30,943 nucleotides of DNA, from contig NZ_NCSM01000082.1 of NCBI RefSeq assembly GCF_002224125.1, positions 1 through 30,943 on the forward strand, in the 5' to 3' direction. The DNA is from Streptomyces sp. NBS 14/10. Its GTDB lineage: Bacteria > Actinomycetota > Actinomycetes > Streptomycetales > Streptomycetaceae. The position numbers and the translations under genes are program-made. The stretch's first letter is position 1; every line of letters starts with the position of its first letter. Below, piece after piece: positions 14,781-22,185 of this stretch. Under the pieces are notes generated by a model. The model saw nothing but the letters and a program-made list of their open reading frames with translations. It had not been told where the DNA came from and ran no database searches.

Positions 14781-15670
14781 GCCGCTTCCAGTTCGTTGAC
14801 GATCATCGTGGCGCCTTCGGCGTCAAGCGGCTGTGCCGGATGCTTGAGGTCTCCCGTTCCGGCCTCTACCGGTGGCTGGCCGGCGCGGATGCCCGGGCTG
14901 AGCGGGCTCGGGCCGAGGCTGAGCTCGCGGAGCGGATCACCAGGATCCACTCTGAGTCGGACGGCACTTACGGGGCCCCGCGCGTCACCGCTGAGCTGCA
15001 CGACGCCGGGGTGCGGGTCAACCATAAGCGCGTCGCTCGTGTCATGCGCGCGTGGGGCATCGTCGGGCTGCACCTGCGCAAGAAGGTCCGCGCCACGATC
15101 CCCGACCCGTCGGCGACGCCGGTGCCGGATCTGCTGCGGCGTGACTTCACCGCGGCCGAGCCGAACACGAAATACGTGGGCGACATAACTTATCTGCCCG
15201 TCGGTGGCGGCCAATTCCTCTATCTGGCCACGGTTTTGGATCTGTGCTCGAAGCGCCTGGCGGGCTGGTCGATCGCCGATCACATGCGCACCGAGCTGGT
15301 CATCGACGCGCTCAAGGCCGCAGCCGCGACCCGGGGTGCCAGTGGCCTGCGTGGGGCGGTCTTCCACAGCGATAACGGGGCGCAATATGCCTCGAAGGAC
15401 TTCGCGAAGGTCTGCGCGGATCTCGGTGTGATCAGATCGCGCGGCGCGGTGGGCACGAGCGCGGACAACGCTGCCGCCGAATCGTTCAACGCGACCATGA
15501 AACGCGAGACGCTCCAAGGCAAGAGACGCTGGTCAGGAGCGCGCGAGGCCCGTCTCGCGGTCTTCCGATGGGCCACCCGCTACAACACCAGAAAAAGACA
15601 CTCCAGCATCGGGCAGACCAGCCCGATCGCCTACGAACAACGATCAGTTACCCTGACCACCGCCGCATGA
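14777..15670 (+). CDS. IS3 element B orfB transposase (DDE integrase)
   Basis: This intact 297-residue IS3-family catalytic protein starts at GTG 14777, overlapping the orfA stop as GTGA. The N-terminal HTH_21 region is RFQFVDDHRGAFGVKRLCRMLEVSRSGLYRW. GTYGAPRVTAELHDAGVRVNHKRVARVMR leads into the rve core with Asp in VGDITYLPV, Asp in FHSDNGAQYAS and Glu in NAAAESFNATMKRE. The C-terminal RYNTRKRHSSIGQTSPIAYE motif is complete. In IS3 elements OrfB is normally made as an OrfAB fusion through -1 frameshifting. Here orfA carries a deletion, so a fusion would be abnormal. The protein could in principle act in trans on related copies. Confidence 0.9.
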   Translation: MSRFQFVDDHRGAFGVKRLCRMLEVSRSGLYRWLAGADARAERARAEAELAERITRIHSESDGTYGAPRVTAELHDAGVRVNHKRVARVMRAWGIVGLHLRKKVRATIPDPSATPVPDLLRRDFTAAEPNTKYVGDITYLPVGGGQFLYLATVLDLCSKRLAGWSIADHMRTELVIDALKAAAATRGASGLRGAVFHSDNGAQYASKDFAKVCADLGVIRSRGAVGTSADNAAAESFNATMKRETLQGKRRWSGAREARLAVFRWATRYNTRKRHSSIGQTSPIAYEQRSVTLTTAA

Positions 15671-15702
15671 CGACCGGTGTCCACGATCCAGGGTCAAGCC
15701 CC

Positions 15703-16267
15703 CCGGTCAGCTGGGCATCGTGGGTGCGGGGGAAGACAGGTTCCCCGACAAGCCGCCACGAGGCCGCCTCGGGCAGTCGCCCGGCACGAGATCGACATCG
15801 CCGTCATCCGGCCGAGCGCACCGGTGCGCGGTCTGCGCGTGCGGCCCTGGCGGCACGACCAGTTCGTGATCGCGCTGCCGGAAGGTCATTCGCAGGCCGG
15901 GGACGCCTCGGACCCGGTCGACCTCGCACGGTTTGCGGACGAGCCGTGGGTGTGGCTGCGCCGCGAGGCTTCCCCGGACTACCACGACCAGCTCATGGCG
16001 ACCTGCCGCAAAGCCGGGTTCACCCCCGACGCGCGCCACATCGCCAACTCCATCCTGACCCAACTGGCGATGGTGGCATGCGGCCTGGGCGTCACCCTCG
16101 TACCGAACGTGGCGGTCCGCTCGATCCAGGGTCCCCTCGCCTACCGGCCCCTCACCGACTCCGCAGACATCGTGGAACTGTCCCTCGTCTCCCGGGCCGG
16201 CACGCACGAGCCCCTGGTGGAGGAGTTCCTGCGGCACGCGGCGACGGACCGGCAGGAGACTGACTAG
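15703..16267 (+). pseudogene. LysR-family regulator, 5'-truncated by IS3 element B
   Basis: Only the effector-binding half remains: ARHEIDIAVIRPSAPVRGLRVRPW, HDQFVIALPEGHSQAG, DEPWVWLRREASPDYHDQL, and LAMVACGLGVTLVPNVAVRSI, typical of the LysR substrate-binding domain. Its C-terminal end is at TAG 16265-16267. The DNA-binding domain and the promoter are gone, and the 60 bases next to the IS edge do not read clearly as LysR. An open frame enters from inside the IS at 15677, but the product would be non-functional as a regulator. It faces the citE-like gene, and the two stops overlap in a shared CTAG. It may originally have controlled the hydratase/lyase block. Confidence 0.8.
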
Positions 16268-17124
16268 GCGCGCCCTCGTGACTCACCGGCCCGGGCCAGG
16301 ACACCCCGCGCGCGTTCGAGTACCGGCCGGTCGACCATCTGCCCGTCGACCGTGGTGACCGAGTCACCGGCGTCGAGGACGCTGTGCGCCCAGCGCAGTT
16401 CGTCGGCCGTGGGTGCGAACCCGTTGGCGACGGGCCGTACTTGAGCGGGGTGGATGCAGAGCTTGCCGGTGAACCCGAGGCGCCGGGCGTGCGCGATGTC
16501 GGCGCCGAGCGCGTCTGGATCTCGTACGGCTGTGGTGACGCCGTCGAGGGGCGGGTGGGCGCCGGCCGCCGCGGAGGCGAGGACCAGTCGGGAGCGGGCG
16601 TGGGTGAGGGCGAGGTGGTCGTCGTGGGCGACGCCGAGCTGGGTGGCCAGGTCGACGTTGCCGAAGGCGGCGCGCACGACACCGGGCACGGCGCACACCT
16701 CGTGGGCCCGCTCGATGCCGAGAGCGGTCTCGACCAACGGGATCAGCGGGCAGCGTCCGGCTGTGCGGGCTGCGATCTCCGCGAGGACGTACGGGTCCTC
16801 GGCCTTGGGGATGATGATCGGGCAGCCGTGGTCGGCCGCCCGAGCCAGATCCGCCTCGAACCACGGTGTACCGGGCGGATTGACGCGCACGACGGCTGTG
16901 TTGCCGAGGTCCAGCCAGGTCTCGGCGTTGTCGCGGGCGCGGTCCTTGTCGTCGGCGGCGACGGCGTCTTCGAGGTCGATGATGACGAGGTCGGTGCCGG
17001 AGGCGGCGGCCTTGCCGAAGCGGTCGGGCCGGTGGCCGGGGACGAAGAGCAGGGTTCGTGCTGCGGCGATGCGGGCGGTTTCCGGGGGGCTCGGAGTCGA
17101 GGTCGGGGCCGGGCTCGGGCTCAT
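16264..17124 (-). CDS. CitE-like CoA-ester lyase (HpcH/HpaI aldolase superfamily)
   Basis: The 286-residue TIM-barrel lyase is predicted to cleave a 3-hydroxyacyl-CoA such as citramalyl-CoA or malyl-CoA into acetyl-CoA and a 2-oxoacid. CitE landmarks are RTLLFVPGHRPDRFGKAA, IIDLEDAVA (Asp50, Glu52, Asp53), VRVNPPGTPWFEADL, IIIPKAEDP, LIPLVETALGIERA, AFGNVDLATQLG and GKLCIHPAQV. There is no adjacent citrate lyase alpha or gamma subunit, so a stand-alone lyase of the citramalyl/malyl-CoA type fits better than citrate lyase beta. Its ATG 17124 overlaps the hydratase stop as ATGA, so the hydratase and lyase are translationally coupled. That pairing matches itaconyl- or mesaconyl-CoA hydratase with citramalyl-CoA lyase. 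Confidence 0.88.
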   Translation of the reverse strand: MSPSPAPTSTPSPPETARIAAARTLLFVPGHRPDRFGKAAASGTDLVIIDLEDAVAADDKDRARDNAETWLDLGNTAVVRVNPPGTPWFEADLARAADHGCPIIIPKAEDPYVLAEIAARTAGRCPLIPLVETALGIERAHEVCAVPGVVRAAFGNVDLATQLGVAHDDHLALTHARSRLVLASAAAGAHPPLDGVTTAVRDPDALGADIAHARRLGFTGKLCIHPAQVRPVANGFAPTADELRWAHSVLDAGDSVTTVDGQMVDRPVLERARGVLARAGESRGRA

Positions 17125-17984
17125 GCGAAGGTCACCTCAGCGGTGGCGTGGCGTGCCTCGCGGTGGGTGGCGAGGTGCAGCCGGGCGTGGTCGTCGGTGG
17201 GTGTGCCGTCGGCGAGGAGGCGCTCGCCGAGGAACGCCGGGCGGTGCAGCCGGTAGGACAGCGAGCGCACCTGCCGCTCCGGGGCGTTCCGGCGGATCGG
17301 CTCCAGCATCAGCAGGGCCAGCAGCGGGCCGTGGACGACGAGGCCGGGGTAGCCCTCCACATCACGGCAGTACGGGGTGTCGTAGTGGATGCGGTGGGCG
17401 TTCGCGGTGAGGGCGCTGAACCGGAACAGCAGGGTCTCGGTCGGGTGGAGGCGCAGCTGCCACGGTCCCTCGGGCTCCGGTTCGGCCGATGTGTCGAGTG
17501 TGGCCGGGTGCCGGGGCGCGGAGCCGTCGCCCGACCGGTAGACGATGTCCTGCTCCTCCACCAGACACAGACGGCCGTTCTGCCGGAACTCCTGGCGTTC
17601 GGTGACGAACAGCAGCTCACCGCTGCGGCCCTGCTTGGGGGTGACGGCGGCCAGGCTGCCGATCCGCTCGGTCGGCTCACCGAGCCGCAGCGGCTCGGTG
17701 ATCTCGCAGCGCCCGCCCGCGAACATGCGCCTGCGCTCGGGGATGGGCGGCAGGAAGCGGGCGTCGCGCAGATGCCCGTCGGGGCCGAGGGCCCGCTGGG
17801 GCGCCCAGTGCAGGAAGTAGAGCCACTGCCAGAGCGGCGGCAGCGGATCGCCTGACTCGGCGGCGGGCTCGGCGAGGTCCAGCAGTGCCGACAGTGCCGC
17901 CGTCGGAGCGGGCGGCAGGGCGTCCTCGTCGGTGACCGGTTCGGGACGCCATGACTCCACATGGGAGGCGAGAGAGGCGGGCAT
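17121..17984 (-). CDS. HTD2/MaoC-type enoyl-CoA hydratase, mesaconyl-C4-CoA or itaconyl-CoA hydratase-like
   Basis: This 287-residue double hotdog protein has an N-terminal FAS1-like dehydratase part and a C-terminal MaoC-like part. The second half has FSALTANAHRIHYDTPYCRD followed by GLVVHGPLLA. The NxHRIHYD segment holds the catalytic His and Asp of the HTD2/mesaconyl-C4-CoA hydratase group. YFLHWAPQRALGPDGH and RRMFAGGRCEI are typical of the N-terminal half. Start is ATG 17984 with AAGGAA upstream; the stop overlaps the CitE start. Expected role: add water to an unsaturated dicarboxylyl-CoA, making the substrate of the lyase. Similarity to fatty-acid dehydratases is shared by the fold, so the substrate assignment leans on the neighbour. 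Confidence 0.83.
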   Translation of the reverse strand: MPASLASHVESWRPEPVTDEDALPPAPTAALSALLDLAEPAAESGDPLPPLWQWLYFLHWAPQRALGPDGHLRDARFLPPIPERRRMFAGGRCEITEPLRLGEPTERIGSLAAVTPKQGRSGELLFVTERQEFRQNGRLCLVEEQDIVYRSGDGSAPRHPATLDTSAEPEPEGPWQLRLHPTETLLFRFSALTANAHRIHYDTPYCRDVEGYPGLVVHGPLLALLMLEPIRRNAPERQVRSLSYRLHRPAFLGERLLADGTPTDDHARLHLATHREARHATAEVTFA

Positions 17985-18023
17985 GGGCTTGTTCCTTGCG
18001 TGATGGAGTCAGGTCGGACGGAG

Positions 18024-19370
18024 TCAGGTCAGCGGGGCGGTGGTGGTCTGCGGGGCGGGTGTCGGGGATTCCAGCAGGGAGGTGCGGGACGGTTCGCGTA
18101 CGACAAGCGTGGCCAGGAAGGTCAGGCCGATGCACGCGGTGACGTACCAGAAGAAGACGGTCTCGTGGCCGCCCTTCTTCAGGGCCAGCGCGATCGGCTC
18201 GGTCAGGCCGCCGAAAGTGGCGGTGACCAGGGCGTGCGGCAGGCCGACGCCCAGGGCCCGGACCTTGGTGGGGAACATCTCGGCCTTGATGATGGCGGCC
18301 AGGGCCGAGTAGCCGCTGAGGAAGGTCAACGCCGCGGTCATCAGGAGGAACGCGAGCCACGGGCTGCTCGTGTGGCCGAGAACGGTCATGATCGGGACCG
18401 TCAGGAGCATGCCGCAGATCGAGAAGGCGAACATGATCGGGCGGCGGCCGTAGCGGTCGGAGAGCGCACCGGCGACCGGCTGCAACAGCATGTAGACGAA
18501 GAGCGCGGCGAAGCCGATGACGGAGACCGTGGACTTCGGGATGCCGGCGGTGTTCACCAGGTACTTCTGGAGGTACGTGGTGTAGGTGTAGAAGGCGACG
18601 GTGCCGCCGATGGCCAGGCCGAAGACGGCCAGCAGCTGACGCGGGTACTCCGTGAACAGGGCGTGCAGGCCCTTGCGTTCCTGCGTCGCGGCGGCGGCCT
18701 TCGCCTTCTCCTGCTGGAAGTGCTGCGACTCCTCCATGGTGCGGCGCAGGTACATCACGACCAGTCCGGCCGCTGCGCCGATCACGAAGGGGACGCGCCA
18801 GCCCCAGCTCTCCAGCTGGCCCTCGGTGAGCAGGTTCTGCAGGACGATCGCAACGAGCAGGGCGGCGAGCTGGCCGAGCACGATGGAGACGTACTGGAAG
18901 CTGGAGTAGAAGCCACGCCGTCCGGGCGGGGCGACCTCGGCGAGGTAAGAGGCGCTGGAGCCGAACTCGCCGCCGACGGAGAGCCCTTGGAGCAGACGTG
19001 CCAGGACCAGCAGGACGGGCGCTCAGAGCCCGATGGTCTGGTGACCCGGGGCGAGGGCGATGGTGAGTGAGCCGACGCTCATGAGCGTGACCGACAGGGT
19101 CAGGGCGCGGCGGCGGCCGTACTTGTCGGCATAGGCACCGAGCAGCCAGCCACCGAGCGGGCGCATCAGGAACCCGACGGCGAACACGACCGCCGTGGAC
19201 AGGAGTTGGGCCGTCTGGTTGCCCTCCGGGAAGAAGGCGGCGGCGAAGTAGATGCTGAACGTGGCGTAGGCGAACCAGTCGTACCACTCGATGAGGTTGC
19301 CGAGACAGCCGCGTACGACGTTGGCGGTCACGTGGGAGCGTGCGGGGACGGAAATGCGGCTCTGCGACAT
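18024..19370 (-). pseudogene. MHS-family MFS transporter interrupted by an in-frame UGA
   Basis: A 448-codon frame encodes a complete metabolite:H+ symporter except for TGA at 19025-19023 (codon 116). The first part runs from ATG 19370 (GGAGC just upstream) with NLIEWYDWFAYATFSIYF (MHS signature) and ADKYGRRRAL, ending HQTIGL. After the stop the same frame continues APVLLVLARLLQGLSVGGEFG, SDRYGRRPIMF and the remaining helices to TGA 18024. Relatives have Trp at the stop position (GxWAPxLLxLARLLQG), so a TGG to TGA change is likely. No other lesion was seen. The gene sits in the middle of an operon between the aldehyde dehydrogenase and hydratase genes. It is either a recent pseudogene, a readthrough case, or a base error; internal restart at GTG 18881 would lack the first helices. 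Confidence 0.8.
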
Positions 19371-19453
19371 GGGAAGCTCCGTTGCTCGTGTCGCGGTGGG
19401 GAAGGGTGCGCGCGGTTTTCTTCGGCGGAGGACGAATTCAACGGAAAACGAAT

Positions 19454-20920
19454 TCAGCGAAGGACGAAGGGGTTGCCGGTGGGGGCGCCGGTGTTGATCC
19501 AGACGCTCTTGTCCTCCAGGTAGGAGGCGAGGGCGCCGATGCCGTTCTCGCGGCCGATGCCGGAGTCCTTGAAGCCGCCGAAGGGAGCCAGGTAGCTCAC
19601 CGCGCGGTAGGTGTTGACCCAGACGGTGCCGGAGCGGATCCGGTCGGCCATGCGGAAGGCGCGGCCGATGTCGCCGGTCCAGACACCGGCGCCGAGGCCG
19701 TATCGGCTGTCGTTGGCGAGGGCGACGGCTTCGTCCTCGTCCTTGAACGGGATGACCGCGAGGACGGGCCCGAAGACCTCCTCCTGGGCGATGCGCATGC
19801 TGTTGCGCACGCCCGTGAAGACGGTCGGTTCGACGAACCAGCCCCTGTCGCCCACGGGCTTTCCGCCGAGGGCGAGCCGGGCGCCTTCCCACTGCGCGAT
19901 GTCGATGTAGTCGAGCACCTTGGCGTACTGGGCGGGCGTGGTGATGGGCCCGACCTGGGTGGCCTCGTCCATCGGGTCGCCCATACGGGCCGTGCGCGCG
20001 AGGTCGACCAGACGGCCCACGACCTCGTCGTGGACGCTCTCCTGGACCAGCAGCCGGGACCCGGCGATGCAGGTCTGCCCGGTGGCGGCGAAGATGCCGG
20101 AGACGGCGCCGTTCACGGCTGCTTCGAGGTCGGCGTCGGCGAAGACGATGTTCGGTGACTTGCCGCCGAGTTCGAGGCTGACGTGCTTGAAGTCGCGGGC
20201 GGCGGCCTGGTTGATGTGCCGCCCCGTGGCGTCCGAGCCGGTGAAGGTGACCTTGCGGACCAGCGGGTGCTCGACAAGAGCGGCGCCGACGTCCCGGCCG
20301 AACCCGGTGACCACGTTGACCACCCCGGGCGGCAGCCCCGCCTCGTGGAACAGCCGGACCAGTTCGAGCGTCGACACGGAGGTGAACTCCGACGGCTTGA
20401 TCACCACCGTGCAGCCTGCCGCGAGCGCCGGGGTGATCTTCCAGGCCAGCAGCAACAGCGGGGAGTTCCACGGCGTGATGACCGCCACGACCCCGACGGG
20501 CTCCTTCTTCGTGTAGACGAAGTAGCCCTTCTTGTCCAACGGCGGGACGGTGCCCTCGACCTTGTCCGCGAGCCCGCCGTAGTAGTGGAACCACTGGGGG
20601 ACGTAGCCGACCTGGCCGTGCATCTCGGTGAAGAGCTTGCCGTTGTCGCGGACCTCGGTCTCGGCGAGGTGGCGGGCGTTCGCGGCGATGGTGTCACCGA
20701 GCCGCCGCAGCAGAGCGCCCCGCGCGCTCGCGGTCAGCTCGGCCCAGGGGCCGGTGTGCAGGGCACGGTGGGCGGCTCGCACCGCGTCGTCCACGTCCTG
20801 CTCGGTGCCCTTGGCGATCTCGGCCCAGGACGTGCCCAGGTAGGGGTTGTCGGTGGGGAACCACTCACCGCCGGCGGCCTTGCGGCTCTCGCCGTCGATG
20901 AACATCTCGTAGCGCTGCAT
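19454..20920 (-). CDS. NAD(P)-dependent aldehyde dehydrogenase
   Basis: This is a 488-residue member of the ALDH superfamily, which oxidises an aldehyde to its acid. The motifs are complete: TPWNSP with Asn152, KPSEFTS, FTGSDATGRHI, the general-base Glu250 in SLELGGKSPN, the nucleophile Cys284 in GQTCIAGSR, EEVFGPVL and FGGFKDSGIGRENG near the C-terminus. Start ATG 20920 lies 14 nt after the TPP beta-subunit stop, with GGGG as a weak ribosome site. Because it directly follows a two-subunit 2-oxoacid decarboxylase, its likely substrate is the aldehyde made by that enzyme, such as a dicarboxylic semialdehyde. The sequence alone does not decide among betaine-aldehyde, semialdehyde or aromatic aldehydes. 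Confidence 0.92.
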   Translation of the reverse strand: MQRYEMFIDGESRKAAGGEWFPTDNPYLGTSWAEIAKGTEQDVDDAVRAAHRALHTGPWAELTASARGALLRRLGDTIAANARHLAETEVRDNGKLFTEMHGQVGYVPQWFHYYGGLADKVEGTVPPLDKKGYFVYTKKEPVGVVAVITPWNSPLLLLAWKITPALAAGCTVVIKPSEFTSVSTLELVRLFHEAGLPPGVVNVVTGFGRDVGAALVEHPLVRKVTFTGSDATGRHINQAAARDFKHVSLELGGKSPNIVFADADLEAAVNGAVSGIFAATGQTCIAGSRLLVQESVHDEVVGRLVDLARTARMGDPMDEATQVGPITTPAQYAKVLDYIDIAQWEGARLALGGKPVGDRGWFVEPTVFTGVRNSMRIAQEEVFGPVLAVIPFKDEDEAVALANDSRYGLGAGVWTGDIGRAFRMADRIRSGTVWVNTYRAVSYLAPFGGFKDSGIGRENGIGALASYLEDKSVWINTGAPTGNPFVLR

Positions 20921-20934
20921 CGGAGCCCCGTCCG

Positions 20935-21534
20935 CTAGAAGGTGCCGAGGCCGAGGGCGGCGCGGAAGGCGTTCTTGTTGGCGACGCCGTCGCGGGGCGG
21001 CAGGGCGCGCGGGGGCTCGGAGGTGTCGATGAGCACCTGGGCGTACGTGGTCGCCGCGCGCGCCGTGATGCGCGTGGCGAGGCCATCGACCTGGGCGAGG
21101 TCGGTGATCCGTTCGGTGTCGCGGATACCGAAACCCCGGGCGACCGCGATGAGATCGGTGCCCAGGCCAGTGTGGCTGGGCTGCATGCCGGTCTCGCCGA
21201 AGTGGGCGTTGTCGAGGACGACGAGGCTGAGGTTGGGCGGGAGCTGGGCTCCGATAGTGGCCAACGTACCGATGCTCATGAGGTGTTCGCCGTCGCCGGT
21301 GATCGCGACGACCGGGCGGTCCGGCTGGGCGAGAGCGAGTCCGAGGGCGAGGGGTGCGGCGGCTCCCATCGCGCCCCAGAGGTAGAAGTTGGTGGGCCGG
21401 TCACCGGCGGCGAACACGTCGTAGCTGGGGGAGCCGAGGCCTGTGACGACGAGCGCGTCCTCCGGGAGCCGGGAGATCAGGTCGGCGACGAAGCGACGGC
21501 GGTCGAGGCGGGCCGGGGTGTCGACGGTGGTCAT
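20935..21534 (-). CDS. TPP-dependent 2-oxoacid decarboxylase, beta (cofactor-binding) subunit
   Basis: A 199-residue C-terminal-type TPP-binding domain resembles the beta subunit of sulfopyruvate or phosphonopyruvate decarboxylase. The diphosphate and Mg motif runs from GDGEHLM (GDG at 80-82) to Asn109 in VVLDN, with the usual 26-27 residue spacing. LWGAMGAAAPLALGLALAQP precedes it and NAHFGETGMQPSH follows. I chose ATG 21534 (MTTVDTPAR), which overlaps the alpha-subunit stop as TGATG, showing tight coupling. An open frame runs far upstream through the alpha gene but is a shadow. It forms an active heteromer with the alpha subunit. Sulfopyruvate itself is less likely as substrate, because no sulfoacetaldehyde or coenzyme M genes are near; a dicarboxylic 2-oxoacid fits the neighbours. 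Confidence 0.85.
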   Translation of the reverse strand: MTTVDTPARLDRRRFVADLISRLPEDALVVTGLGSPSYDVFAAGDRPTNFYLWGAMGAAAPLALGLALAQPDRPVVAITGDGEHLMSIGTLATIGAQLPPNLSLVVLDNAHFGETGMQPSHTGLGTDLIAVARGFGIRDTERITDLAQVDGLATRITARAATTYAQVLIDTSEPPRALPPRDGVANKNAFRAALGLGTF

Positions 21535-22085
21535 CAGTTGCGCTCCCACTTCTTGCGGCCGATCAGCTTCTGTCCGAGGAGCACGGCGACGCGTTCGCCG
21601 GCCTCGAACACCGAGTCCAGGGCGGCCTCGACGGTCTCCTCGACGTCCTCGGGGTTGTCGGCGCGCAGGACGGTGATGCCCATGAGTTCCAGGGCCTGCT
21701 GGGTGGTGCGGCCCATGGGGCTCTGCCAGGGGTTGAACTCGGCGTACTCGCCGCGCATCGTCACCAGCGTCAGGAAGGGGAACCGGCACATCTCCAGCAG
21801 GGAGAACATGTTGACGCAGTTGCCGACGCCGCTGCTCTGCATCAGCAGAGCCGCGCGCTGACCACCCAGCCAGGCCCCGGCGACCACACCGACGCCCTCC
21901 TCCTCGGTGGTCAGCACCACGTCGTGGATCGCGGGGTCGCGTTGCGCCTCGACGATGGTGTGGGAGTGGCCGGCGTCGGGGACGTAGGCGATCTGCTGGA
22001 TGCCGCACTTCTTCAGGGCGGCGAAGACGTCCTCCTGCCAGGAGGGTGGCGCGGGAGCGGGTGTCTCGTTCATGCCGTTCATCAT
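21534..22085 (-). CDS. TPP-dependent 2-oxoacid decarboxylase, alpha (PYR-domain) subunit
   Basis: The partner of the beta subunit, about 183 residues, has the pyrimidine-binding TPP domain. WQEDVFAALKKCGIQQIAYVPDAGHSH begins it. TTEEEGVGVVAGAWLGGQRAALLMQSSGVGN carries the conserved Glu that activates TPP. FPFLTLVTMRGEYAEFNPWQSPMGR is typical of sulfopyruvate decarboxylase alpha. The start is uncertain among ATGs at 22085, 22082 and 22073, none with a strong ribosome site; I took the first. A hairpin at 22136-22156 separates it from the hydrolase, so it may have its own promoter or be fed by readthrough. Confidence 0.82.
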   Translation of the reverse strand: MMNGMNETPAPAPPSWQEDVFAALKKCGIQQIAYVPDAGHSHTIVEAQRDPAIHDVVLTTEEEGVGVVAGAWLGGQRAALLMQSSGVGNCVNMFSLLEMCRFPFLTLVTMRGEYAEFNPWQSPMGRTTQQALELMGITVLRADNPEDVEETVEAALDSVFEAGERVAVLLGQKLIGRKKWERN

Positions 22086-22135
22086 GGGTTCTGATGGATG
22101 AGGCTGGACAATAGAAAGTCGTGATGCCCGCATGC

Positions 22136-22156
22136 GCCGCTCGCATAGCGAGCGGC
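22136..22156 (-). terminator. hairpin downstream of the hydrolase, possible terminator or attenuating stem
   Basis: GCCGCTCGC (22136-22144) pairs perfectly with GCGAGCGGC (22148-22156) around an ATA loop. It lies 30 nt beyond the hydrolase stop and 51 nt before the TPP alpha start. No U-run follows on either strand, so it may be a partial terminator or an mRNA-stabilising stem. Confidence 0.5.
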
Positions 22157-22185
22157 TGTGGCCCTGGCCATGCGACTGCGCGCCG

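Larger units (their letters stand above)
14425..15702 (+). mobile_element. IS3-family insertion sequence B (about 1278 bp)
   Basis: Imperfect terminal inverted repeats are left GGGGATTAGCCCT (from 14425) and right, read inward, GGGGCTTGACCCT (ending 15702). GATCGTGGACACC is shared just inside each end. It lies 3 bp from element A and is in the same orientation. It truncates the LysR gene to its right. No target-site duplication is visible, so the exact edges carry a few bases of uncertainty. Confidence 0.75.

Noticed and set aside
16264..17124. Citrate lyase beta subunit of a fermentative citrate lyase complex
   Set aside because: There are no alpha, gamma or accessory cit genes. The coupled neighbour is an HTD2-type hydratase, favouring a stand-alone citramalyl/malyl-CoA lyase.
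17961..19070. Long plus-strand open frame of 369 codons opposite the MHS transporter
   Set aside because: Its product is low-complexity, rich in Gly, Asp, Arg and Glu, with no family features. It mirrors the GC3-biased transporter gene, so it is an antisense shadow.
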